This document shows, piece after piece, positions 1 to 5,854 of a stretch of 9,199 nucleotides of DNA. The notes below the pieces were generated by a model. The model was given only the letters and a program-made list of their open reading frames with translations, searched no databases and had not been told where the DNA came from. The position numbers and the translations under genes were made by a program. The stretch spans positions 1 through 9,199 of the forward strand of contig DVHM01000173.1 in the NCBI GenBank assembly GCA_018712125.1, written 5' to 3'. Position 1 is the stretch's first letter. The number at the start of each line of letters is the position of its first letter. This stretch comes from Pullilachnospira_A gallistercoris (GTDB taxonomy: Bacteria > Bacillota > Clostridia > Lachnospirales > Lachnospiraceae).

Positions 1-596
1 GTACTGTTTCTGATATAAATGCTTCCTGCTTCACTGCGGATTACTTCGTTTCTTGTATTATTAGCTTTACCGGTACGTGCAGTAACATTTACGTTATCAA
101 GTGTGATGTCTTTGGCAATAAAAATTGCATATGCAGAACTATTAGCATCCGAACTGCCTATATCAAGAGAACCGCCTCCTGTTAAAGTAAGTCCATGTTG
201 GAAATCATACGAATTAAAAATTCCCGCCGAGTAGCCGTTGTTCGAAGATGCATTAATCTTGTTATTTCCTTCCAGATAAATTACCAGGTCTCCGCCTTTA
301 AACCAAATACCCGCTCCGTAGTTTGTTGTACTCACACCGGAAATCGTCGCGTTGTTCAGATATAATGTTCCGTTCGCATCATAATATACATTATAATTTG
401 ACTCATCAGACGCCGTGAGCACACCGGAATCATCCGTCGTCCAGTAACCGCCCTGCGTCGTGTCCACCACCACATTACCTACTATAAGCGATGTCGGGTT
501 ATTCTCCGCCGCAAACACCGTGGCCGGTAAAAAACTGACGATAAGCGTCAGTGACAGCAACGCCGCCAATGCTCGATGAAATAATCTCCCTTTCAT
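1..596 (-). CDS. Secreted carbohydrate-binding-type surface protein (N-terminal part, runs off left edge)
   Basis: The frame opens at an ATG preceded by AAGGAGG with 7 nt spacing and stays open for 198 codons to the window edge, so the C-terminus is missing. Residues 1-29 are a classical signal peptide: basic start MKGRLFHR, hydrophobic core ALAALLSLTLIVSFLPA, and a likely cut after VFA before AE. The mature part is rich in Asn, Thr, Gly and Ser and alternates short beta-strand-like stretches (TLYLNNATISG, LVIYLEGNNKI, LTLTGGGSLDI, ITLDNVNVTA). This is the pattern of carbohydrate-binding, beta-helix-like repeats in large clostridial surface proteins, which often end in cell-wall or S-layer anchoring domains; none is visible here. 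The likely role is adhesion or glycan binding outside the cell. The start codon overlaps the stop of the upstream TetR gene (ATGA). The family call is from the repeat pattern only. Confidence 0.75.
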   Translation of the reverse strand, partial: MKGRLFHRALAALLSLTLIVSFLPATVFAAENNPTSLIVGNVVVDTTQGGYWTTDDSGVLTASDESNYNVYYDANGTLYLNNATISGVSTTNYGAGIWFKGGDLVIYLEGNNKINASSNNGYSAGIFNSYDFQHGLTLTGGGSLDIGSSDANSSAYAIFIAKDITLDNVNVTARTGKANNTRNEVIRSEAGSIYIRNS

Positions 597-1180
597 AGGT
601 TTTCCTCCTTCCGTTGACTCTCTCTCACAAACAGCCTCAGCGAAGTGCGAATCGCATCCATCTGTAATTTCAGATATTCTTCGTCCTCAAACAGCGCATA
701 GTGGACGCAGGCACGGACAAAGACGTAGATCATGCCCTGAATAAAGTCCGCCGGCATTCCCAGCTTGCCGGAAAGCAGTTCGGCGTATCTGTGGTAGCGA
801 ACATTCACGCCTTTGAAAAATTCCCTGCCATACTTCCTGTATTTTGGGCTTGCGTATACCTGATACATAAAGCGGTATTTCGCCCCGTGGAGCTTTGCGG
901 TAAGATAGGGCATTTCCTGCAAAAACCGCTCAATGTCCTCAAAGCTCGTGGGCGCTTTTGCCATAAAGTCGTCCTCCACCTTTGCCATACAGTGGGCGGT
1001 GGATTCGATGATGATGTTGTCCTTGCTGCCGAAGTAGTAGAGCAGACTCCCGTTCGTGACACCGCACGCCTCCGCCAGCATTTTCAAACCGGTATTTTCC
1101 AGCCCGTTTTCGCAGAACACCTCAAAGCAGGTTTCCAGAAAGGCAATGCGCCGCTCTGGAATCCCTCTTTTGTTTGCCAT
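593..1180 (-). CDS. TetR/AcrR-family transcriptional regulator
   Basis: A 195-residue protein, the usual TetR size. Residues about 10-56 form the N-terminal DNA-binding domain; the helix-turn-helix and its tail read TGLKMLAEACGVTNGSLLYYF followed by GSKDNI (30-56), the family signature ending in YYxxxKDxI. The rest is a helical ligand and dimerisation domain with no recognisable ligand. I chose the ATG at 1180 (MANKRGIPERR) because GAAAGGAGG stands just upstream; the frame stays open further upstream but without a ribosome binding site and into a GC-rich hairpin. The gene lies 159 nt downstream of fucO on the same strand, and its TGA overlaps the ATG of the secreted protein gene, which implies translational coupling. 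Its targets could be itself, the surface protein and fucO; this is inference from position. Confidence 0.88.
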   Translation of the reverse strand: MANKRGIPERRIAFLETCFEVFCENGLENTGLKMLAEACGVTNGSLLYYFGSKDNIIIESTAHCMAKVEDDFMAKAPTSFEDIERFLQEMPYLTAKLHGAKYRFMYQVYASPKYRKYGREFFKGVNVRYHRYAELLSGKLGMPADFIQGMIYVFVRACVHYALFEDEEYLKLQMDAIRTSLRLFVRESQRKEENL

Positions 1181-1203
1181 GAAATTCCTCCTTTCATTTT
1201 TTT

Positions 1204-1232
1204 GATTAACCGAACAGTAAATATGCTGTCTA
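1204..1232 (-). promoter_or_regulatory. Candidate TetR-gene promoter with operator-like dyad
   Basis: On the minus strand TAGACA (1227-1232) and TTAATC (1204-1209) are 17 nt apart. The -35 matches consensus at 5 of 6 positions and the -10 is poor. Nearly filling the spacer is an imperfect 16-bp dyad, ACAG-N8-CTGT (1214-1229), with 12 of 16 positions symmetric, the size and place expected for an autoregulatory TetR operator. Transcription would start about 17 nt before the ATG. This is a pattern match only. Confidence 0.3.
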
Positions 1233-1253
1233 AAAATTTTGCGGACTTTTCTG

Positions 1254-1295
1254 GGGGGCAGTTTACCGGCATGTCTCCCGGAAATGGCTGCCCCC
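1254..1295 (-). repeat. GC-rich inverted repeat between fucO and the TetR gene
   Basis: GGGGGCAG (1254-1261) and CTGCCCCC (1288-1295) form a perfect 8-bp stem around a 26-nt loop that contains two further CCGG tetramers able to pair. It lies 45 nt after the fucO stop and could end or slow fucO transcription. It lacks a following U run on either strand, so I do not call it an intrinsic terminator; protection of the mRNA 3' end or a protein site are alternatives. Confidence 0.4.
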
Positions 1296-1339
1296 GCGCC
1301 TGTCCGCGCACTCGTTCGCACCGAAAAGTCTTCACACCC

Positions 1340-2488
1340 TCAGATCAGAGACTCATAAAGCTTTGTGATATCCTCCACACTGGTCTCCTTCGGGTTGCCC
1401 GGTCTGCAGGCGTCGTCGTAGGCGGACTGTGCCAGGAACGGAATATCCTCCGGCTTTACGATATCCTTCAGATCCGCCGGAATACCCACATCCGCGGAGA
1501 GCTGTTTTACCGCGTCGATAGCAGCCTTGCGGTACTCCTCCTGCGTCATATCGTCAACGCCTTCCACACCCATGGCCCTCGCGATCTCACGATACTTCTC
1601 GCCGGTAGCCTCCGCATTGTACTCCATAACGGTAGGCAGAATAATAGCGTTTGCCACACCGTGAGGGGTGTCATAGAGCGCTCCCAGAGGATGTGCCATG
1701 GAGTGCACGATACCGAGACCCACATTGGAAAATCCCATACCGGCAATATACTGTCCCAGCGCCATGCCTTCTCTTCCCTCAGGCGTATTGTTTACCGCGC
1801 CCCGCAGGCTTCTGGAGATAATTTCGATCGCCTTCAGATGGAACATGTCGGAAAGTTCCCAGGCGCCGGCGGTAATGTAACCCTCAATCGCGTGGGTCAG
1901 CGCATCCATACCGGTAGCCGCAGTCAGTCCCTTGGGCATGGTGGACATCATCTCGGGATCCACGAATGCCACAACCGGGATATCCTTGGGATCTACGCAG
2001 ACCATCTTACGGTTCTTTTCCGTATCTGTAATAACGTAGTTGATCGTAACCTCTGCGGCCGTTCCCGCTGTGGTGGGCACCGCGAAGATCGGTACGGATT
2101 TATTCTTCGTGGGCGCCGTCCCCTCCAGGCTTCTCACATCCGCGAATTCCGGGTTGGCAATTACAATACCGATGCCCTTTGCCGTATCCATGGAAGATCC
2201 GCCGCCGATGGCAATCAGATAGTCAGCGCCGGCCGCCATGAAAGCTTCCACACCTTTCTGTACGTTTTCGATGGTGGGGTTTGCCTTGATGTTGGAATAA
2301 ATCTCATAGGCCAGTCCCGCCTCATCGAGCACGTCAGTTACCTTCTTTGTCACGCCAAACTTGATCAGATCCGGGTCGGAGCAGATCAACGCCTTCTGAA
2401 ATCCTCTGCCCTTCGCCTCGCCGGCAATCTCCTTTACCGCGCCGGCGCCATGATAAGACGTCTCGTTCAATACAAATCTGTTTGCCAT
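1340..2488 (-). CDS. fucO: Lactaldehyde reductase / L-1,2-propanediol oxidoreductase (iron-containing alcohol dehydrogenase)
   Basis: A 382-residue group III metal-dependent alcohol dehydrogenase that aligns almost end to end, from memory, with E. coli FucO (MANR-LNET start, LEG, TTAGTAAEVTINYVITD, GMGFSNVGLG, TPHGVANAI). Residues 1-185 are the NAD-binding domain with GGGSS at 95-99; the rest is the helical metal domain. The four iron ligands are present: D195, H199, H262 and H276, one off the E. coli numbering. It reduces L-lactaldehyde to propane-1,2-diol with NADH, in the cytoplasm, regenerating NAD+ during anaerobic fucose or rhamnose use. The start has AAGGAG 8 nt upstream. No aldolase, isomerase or kinase for deoxy sugars is in the window, so the true substrate could be another diol or aldehyde. 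It has its own likely promoter and a dyad in the leader. Confidence 0.92.
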   Translation of the reverse strand: MANRFVLNETSYHGAGAVKEIAGEAKGRGFQKALICSDPDLIKFGVTKKVTDVLDEAGLAYEIYSNIKANPTIENVQKGVEAFMAAGADYLIAIGGGSSMDTAKGIGIVIANPEFADVRSLEGTAPTKNKSVPIFAVPTTAGTAAEVTINYVITDTEKNRKMVCVDPKDIPVVAFVDPEMMSTMPKGLTAATGMDALTHAIEGYITAGAWELSDMFHLKAIEIISRSLRGAVNNTPEGREGMALGQYIAGMGFSNVGLGIVHSMAHPLGALYDTPHGVANAIILPTVMEYNAEATGEKYREIARAMGVEGVDDMTQEEYRKAAIDAVKQLSADVGIPADLKDIVKPEDIPFLAQSAYDDACRPGNPKETSVEDITKLYESLI

Positions 2489-2519
2489 TTTTTTCGCTCC
2501 TTTTCAGTCATTTTCCGGT

Positions 2520-2544
2520 GCCTGTCCGACTATTGCGGACAGGC
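2520..2544 (-). promoter_or_regulatory. Perfect 9-bp dyad in the fucO leader (operator or hairpin)
   Basis: GCCTGTCCG (2520-2528) and CGGACAGGC (2536-2544) are exact reverse complements around a 7-nt centre. The dyad starts about 10 nt downstream of the likely transcription start and ends 31 nt before the fucO ATG. No U run follows, so a terminator is unlikely. A regulator binding site just downstream of the promoter, or a structured mRNA 5' end, fits best. The 10-mer GCCTGTCCGC also occurs at 1298-1307, beyond the other end of fucO. Confidence 0.5.
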
Positions 2545-2559
2545 CTCTCGGTGTCTTCT

Positions 2560-2568
2560 ATTGTACCA
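2560..2568 (-). promoter_or_regulatory. Extended -10 promoter element for fucO
   Basis: On the minus strand TGG followed by TACAAT matches the extended -10 form TGnTATAAT, with 5 of 6 in the hexamer. The region 16-18 nt upstream (TTCCCT) is a poor -35, which is usual for extended -10 promoters. Start of transcription would be near 2553, giving a leader of about 65 nt that begins with the dyad. Confidence 0.5.
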
Positions 2569-2598
2569 CAAAGCATCGAGACAAGGGAATAGTTATAT

Positions 2599-3663
2599 TC
2601 ATTTCTCAACCGTATTGTCCCTCTGTACACCGACGTTATCCTTTCCATTTTCATTTCCCGCCTGTGCTCTGCGCCTGGCTTCCTCCTCCGAAAGCCCCAT
2701 TTCAAGGAAAGCTTCGTAACGGCCCTGATGAAGGCCTTTCTCCAGTCCCTGATGAATGCCATCCTGAAGCCCCAGCGCATAGTGCTCTTCCCGCTCTGCC
2801 TTCATGTGTTTCTCCTCATCGTATTCATAAATACTCATCGCAGCCGCCTCTGCTCTGTGTTTAGCTTCTTCCTCCGAGAACCCCATCTCCAGGAAAGCCT
2901 CGTAACGTCCCTGCTGAAGACCTTTCTGCACACCATCCTGAAGCCCAAGCGCGTAGTGCTCTTCCCTCTCCGCCTTCATGTGTTTCTCTTCGTCATACTC
3001 ATAAATACTCATCGCAACCGCCTCCGCTCTGTGCTCCGACAGAAAATCCGCAAGGACGCCCTCCGCGATACACTCATCCACCGCCCGGTTGACCGCCTCA
3101 CTGATCTCCATCTGAGCCGCGTACGTCCGTACCTTTTCCACAAAGATCGTGTACTCCCGCAGCCGCTGGCAGTGTTCCAGCAGTTCCGGGTTTTTGCCGG
3201 AGTTGATATTGTACATCTTGACCTTCAGCTCCAGGTCCGGATCCCCTACCTTCTGCATGTAAGCGTCCGACAGCTTCAGCTCCATCTGAGCCGCCTCCTC
3301 GTCCGTCCCGTTATAAAACATCACGAACTTCGGAGTGGGGATCCCCACAAGGCTGGAGCTGTAGAGATTCCTGTCCTTTACAATCTTCTGCAGAAGGTCT
3401 GCCACATAGAACAGATCCCGCAGGGGCATGTTCGGATTTACCGAAGACTGATGCTCGTAGAGATTCAGGGAGAATCCGAACAAAAAGGAAATGTCATTCT
3501 TCATCTTTAAATAAATGACATTCTCCAGCGTGTTGATCTCCAGGTCTTCCTCGTTGGTGTAATTCGTCTCGTTTACCGCATTGTAGAGAGACAGCAGGTG
3601 CTTCCTCTCCGAAAACAGCGCCCGAAACAGCGTGTCCTTGTACTTTCTGTTCACATAGTTCAT
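2599..3663 (-). CDS. Rpn-family recombination-promoting nuclease / putative transposase (PD-(D/E)XK fold)
   Basis: A 354-residue protein. Residues 1-130 are the Rpn/transposase_31-like PD-(D/E)XK domain of Lachnospiraceae type: YKDTLFRALFSERKHLLSLYNA at the start, then the core MKNDISFLF (D57) followed by LNLYEHQSS, whose E70-x-Q72 stands where other PD-(D/E)XK enzymes have ExK, then MPLRDLFYVADLL and PTPKFVMFYNG. Such proteins are thought to be DNA endonucleases that promote RecA-independent recombination; this is known for E. coli RpnA. Residues 213-332 are two copies of an acidic, charged helical module, the second with four extra residues. The tail (333-354) is polar. The start has AAGGAG 5 nt upstream. 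It stands alone with a long leader, typical of this multicopy family. The biological role in this host is unknown. Confidence 0.82.
   Translation of the reverse strand: MNYVNRKYKDTLFRALFSERKHLLSLYNAVNETNYTNEEDLEINTLENVIYLKMKNDISFLFGFSLNLYEHQSSVNPNMPLRDLFYVADLLQKIVKDRNLYSSSLVGIPTPKFVMFYNGTDEEAAQMELKLSDAYMQKVGDPDLELKVKMYNINSGKNPELLEHCQRLREYTIFVEKVRTYAAQMEISEAVNRAVDECIAEGVLADFLSEHRAEAVAMSIYEYDEEKHMKAEREEHYALGLQDGVQKGLQQGRYEAFLEMGFSEEEAKHRAEAAAMSIYEYDEEKHMKAEREEHYALGLQDGIHQGLEKGLHQGRYEAFLEMGLSEEEARRRAQAGNENGKDNVGVQRDNTVEK
2668..3027 (-). repeat. In-frame tandem duplication in the Rpn-like gene
   Basis: Codons 213-270 (2854-3027, 174 nt) and 271-332 (2668-2853, 186 nt) encode the same module: AEA-AMSIYEYDEEKHMKAE, REEHYALGLQDG, then a Gly/Gln/Lys-rich linker, RYEAFLEMG and SEEEA. 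The second copy has a 4-residue insertion in the linker (GLEKG-LHQG against QKG-LQQG). Over the best-conserved 98 nt I count about ten base differences, nine of them silent. Confidence 0.95.
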
Positions 3664-3883
3664 AAGATCTCCTTTCTTTTGTGTAGGCAGGAGATCCGAT
3701 GAAATGACATGTTACATTCTGAAATCCTGATTTGATTTCTTAATCGAAACCTGATCGATTCCTTTCCCCGGGAAATCCTGCTCTGTGAAAATGGTAATTG
3801 GTAAGAAAGCATAGATTTTCAGAAAAAAGAAATGATGTCAGAATTCAGAATTGCTTTTTCAGAAATGTTTATGCTTTGTACAT
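3664..3883 (-). other. AT-rich untranslated leader of the Rpn-like gene
   Basis: About 220 nt without a gene. It holds four copies of TCAGAA (plus strand 3819, 3838, 3845, 3859), two exact copies of GAAATCCTG (3721-3729 and 3772-3780) and a related GAAACCTGAT at about 3746. I see no riboswitch fold and no small open frame with a ribosome binding site. Confidence 0.4.
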
Positions 3884-3912
3884 ATAGTATCATGATTGTA
3901 TAGTCGATGCAA
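3884..3912 (-). promoter_or_regulatory. Promoter for the Rpn-like gene
   Basis: TTGCAT (3907-3912) and TACTAT (3884-3889) on the minus strand are 17 nt apart, with TGA directly before the -10, which makes it an extended -10 element. Transcription would begin near 3876, about 210 nt before the Rpn start codon. It lies downstream of the terminator of the upstream operon, as expected for an independent unit. Confidence 0.5.
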
Positions 3913-3953
3913 GGGTAAACGCAAAAAAATCCCCCGTTTTCCGCAGGAAAGAG

Positions 3954-3985
3954 AAAAAGGAGAACGGAATGATAACCGTTCTCCT
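3954..3985 (-). terminator. Rho-independent terminator of the mutY operon
   Basis: On the minus strand AGGAGAACGG (3976-3985) pairs perfectly with CCGTTCTCCT (3958-3967) around an 8-nt loop, followed at once by a run of five T (3958-3954, the first within the stem). It lies 48 nt after the nitroreductase stop. The plus-strand reading has no T run after the stem, so it works leftward only. Confidence 0.9.
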
Positions 3986-4033
3986 CTTCTCAGCAAGGCT
4001 CCTTTCAGTCGCTACGTGACTTTTGAGGCGCCC

Positions 4034-4555
4034 TCACTCCACATAGTAGACGTAGTGTTCCTTCCGGGGTTTCGCCTCGGGCTCGCCATCCGCCGCGTAT
4101 CCTAAAATACAGTGGCCGATACCCTCGTAGTCCCCTTCAATGCCGAGTTCCTTCAGCAGAGCCTTTCCCTCGGGCGACTCAAATTCTTCCTTTGCCCGAT
4201 GGATCCAGCAACTGGATACACCGAGCGCGTGGGCAGCGTTCATGAGATTTCCCATAACCAGACTTCCGTCGTAGAGATAGGTGGGCGCGCTCTTATCCGC
4301 CAGCACGATCAGCACCACCGGAGCTCCGTAGAAGGGATCCGAATCTGCCCCCATGATCTTCGCGTTCCAGCCGGACAATTTGTCCCGCAGCTCACGGTTT
4401 GTCACAGCCACAATGATCGGCGACTGTCTCCCCATCCCTGTGGGCGCGTAAGTTCCCGCCTCGATAATCTGATCGAGCACCTCGCGCGGCACCATATCCG
4501 GCTTGTAGTTTCTGACACTTCTTCTCGTTTCCAGGTTCTCAATTACTTCATTCAT
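4034..4555 (-). CDS. Nitroreductase-family FMN oxidoreductase
   Basis: A compact 173-residue member of the nitroreductase superfamily, the short single-domain type. The N-terminal RRSVRNYKPDMVPREVLDQI (11-30) is the family signature whose arginines bind FMN phosphate, followed by AGTYAPTGMGRQSP (33-46), a central helix with MGNLMNAAHALGVSSCWIHRA (101-121) and the C-terminal GIGHCILGYA segment (146-154). Such proteins are usually homodimers that use NAD(P)H to reduce nitro compounds, quinones, flavins or other substrates; the substrate here cannot be read. I chose the ATG at 4555 because AAGGAG stands 8 nt upstream and the family begins right there; a longer frame would run back into the DUF362 gene. 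It follows that gene by 17 nt and ends the operon, with a terminator just after. Confidence 0.88.
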   Translation of the reverse strand: MNEVIENLETRRSVRNYKPDMVPREVLDQIIEAGTYAPTGMGRQSPIIVAVTNRELRDKLSGWNAKIMGADSDPFYGAPVVLIVLADKSAPTYLYDGSLVMGNLMNAAHALGVSSCWIHRAKEEFESPEGKALLKELGIEGDYEGIGHCILGYAADGEPEAKPRKEHYVYYVE

Positions 4556-4572
4556 GTTCACTTCTCCTTTCC

Positions 4573-5796
4573 CTACTTCCGCTTCTGATGCCTCCGGGAG
4601 CGAATCGCGCTCTGGGGGCACATCTCCTGGCAGCAGTAGCACCGAATACATTTCTTGTAATCATAGACCGGCGGCTGGTCCTTTCCGTGGCGGAAATCAA
4701 TGGCTTTTCCCGGCACCGGGCAGTGGCTGACACAGATTCCGCAGCGGATGCATTTCTTCTTGTCGATGACCGGCCGTCTGGTAAAGGACGTCATAATCTG
4801 GGAGTACCTGCCCAGAACCGAGTGCATGGATCCCCCCTGGCGGTCCACGTCAAAGTCGGGATTGCCGTACCGCTTTACCAGCTCCTCCATGGAAATCTCC
4901 CTGCCCGGCGCAGGCGCAGAGCCACCATCATCCGACACAGGCGCGGAGCCGCCCTCATCTGGCACGAGAACGGAAATCTCCTCCGCCAAGCAGGTGCCGA
5001 TTCCCATGGAAGCTCCCTGGGTGTTGGTGGGCACCATCTTCGGATCCAGGTGCACCAGATGACAGAACACCGTATCCAACGCCACCGGGTCCGCGGAGAA
5101 GAGCAGCACCTTCATGAGGGTGGGAGTGCCGGATCCCGGACCGTTTCCCTCCATGGCCATAATGCCGTCCATCACATGCAGCCGGGGCTTCACGCAGCGG
5201 TGGATATCCGCCAGCGCCCGGGCAAAGACCGTGGCATTGGGAAATTTCACATGGCCGGCAGCCTTGCGGTAACCGCAGATCAGCCCGTAAAGGTTCTTGA
5301 CTGCCCCCGTGACCCGCTCCAGGGAGTGGGTTTTCATCTTGCAGAGATTGATGATGGCGTCTGTCTCCCCCACTTCCCGGACAAAATGAAACTCCTTCGC
5401 CGTCATGCCGTCGGGGAAGGGCGTCAGCACCTCGTGGGACATATCCGCCATCTGCGCACCGTAGCAGTTCTCAGGCGCAAGGCCCAGCCTCTCCGCCGCC
5501 CCCTTGCAGGAGCCGTGTCCCGGGGAATCCCCGTAAAGCACATGGGCATAGCCCTCCTCCTGAAGCAGCCGGAACATTCCCCGCATAACCGCCGGGTGGG
5601 TGGTGGCCGCCTTGTCCGCGTCCGCCGCCAGCAGGAAATTGGGTTTTACCAGAATACGCTCTTCGGGCTTTACAAAAGCGCCGATCCCTCCCAGAAGTTC
5701 CACGCCCTTCCGCAGAGCGCCATAAACCTTCTCCTCATCATAGGTATCGCAGGGCACCACCGCCACTACCGATTTCTTTCCCGATATCTCAGACAT
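4573..5796 (-). CDS. DUF362 domain protein with C-terminal 2[4Fe-4S] ferredoxin domain
   Basis: A 407-residue protein. Residues about 9-275 are a DUF362 domain (ILVKPNFLLAADADKAATTHPAVMRG, YGDSPGHGS, INLCKMKTHSLERVTGAVKNLYG, SADPVALDTVFCHL). Residues 345-397 are a bacterial ferredoxin domain with two complete cluster motifs, C349-x2-C352-x2-C355-x3-C359-P and C383-x2-C386-x2-C389-x3-C393-P. The family is widespread in anaerobes and often called an uncharacterised iron-sulfur protein; a role in electron transfer or metallocofactor chemistry is plausible but unproven. A low-complexity linker at 280-297 carries a 9-residue duplication. There is no signal peptide, so it is cytoplasmic. The start has GGAGG 6 nt upstream. 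The next gene, 17 nt on, is a flavoprotein, so the pair could pass electrons between Fe-S clusters and FMN; that is inference. Confidence 0.85.
   Translation of the reverse strand: MSEISGKKSVVAVVPCDTYDEEKVYGALRKGVELLGGIGAFVKPEERILVKPNFLLAADADKAATTHPAVMRGMFRLLQEEGYAHVLYGDSPGHGSCKGAAERLGLAPENCYGAQMADMSHEVLTPFPDGMTAKEFHFVREVGETDAIINLCKMKTHSLERVTGAVKNLYGLICGYRKAAGHVKFPNATVFARALADIHRCVKPRLHVMDGIMAMEGNGPGSGTPTLMKVLLFSADPVALDTVFCHLVHLDPKMVPTNTQGASMGIGTCLAEEISVLVPDEGGSAPVSDDGGSAPAPGREISMEELVKRYGNPDFDVDRQGGSMHSVLGRYSQIMTSFTRRPVIDKKKCIRCGICVSHCPVPGKAIDFRHGKDQPPVYDYKKCIRCYCCQEMCPQSAIRSRRHQKRK
4906..4959 (-). repeat. 27-nt tandem duplication in the DUF362 linker
   Basis: Units 4933-4959 and 4906-4932 match at about 22 of 27 positions and encode DEGGSAPVS and DDGGSAPAP (residues 280-288 and 289-297). 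The repeat lies between the DUF362 domain and the ferredoxin domain and lengthens a flexible, acidic linker in frame. Confidence 0.85.
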
Positions 5797-5825
5797 TGTC
5801 TGCCTCCATTTTCGTCAAATCTTTC

Positions 5826-5849
5826 TCCGGCCAGGCCTTCCCGGCCGGA
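5826..5849. repeat. GC-rich hairpin between the glycosyltransferase and DUF362 genes
   Basis: TCCGGCC (5826-5832) and GGCCGGA (5843-5849) form a 7-bp stem around a 10-nt loop in the 58-nt gap, 5 nt after the glycosyltransferase stop. No T run follows on the minus strand, so it is probably an mRNA stabiliser or partial attenuator within the operon rather than a terminator. Confidence 0.6.
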
Positions 5850-5854
5850 TGTTC

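Noticed and set aside
19..234. 71-codon plus-strand frame at the left edge
   Set aside because: Antisense to the secreted protein gene, which has a full signal peptide and ribosome site.
1181..1321. Upstream extension of the TetR protein to 1321
   Set aside because: The added part crosses a GC-rich hairpin and an AT-rich promoter-like stretch and has no ribosome site; the family N-terminus starts at 1180.
701..2719. 672-codon plus-strand open frame across the TetR and fucO genes
   Set aside because: It is antisense to two genes with clear family signatures and good ribosome sites; its protein is rich in His, Arg and Cys without any recognisable domain, typical of a shadow frame.
2728..3510. 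260-codon plus-strand open frame
   Set aside because: Antisense shadow of the Rpn-like gene; it shows the same duplication only because the DNA is duplicated.
3927..3954. Second terminator-like element (C run and TTTCC/GGAAA with an A/T run)
   Set aside because: The stem is only 5 bp and the C-rich part has no partner; the neighbouring 3954-3985 terminator is sufficient.
4556..4651. Upstream extension of the nitroreductase to an ATG at 4651
   Set aside because: It would overlap the ferredoxin cluster codons of the DUF362 gene, has no ribosome site, and adds residues foreign to the family; the ATG at 4555 has AAGGAG at good spacing.
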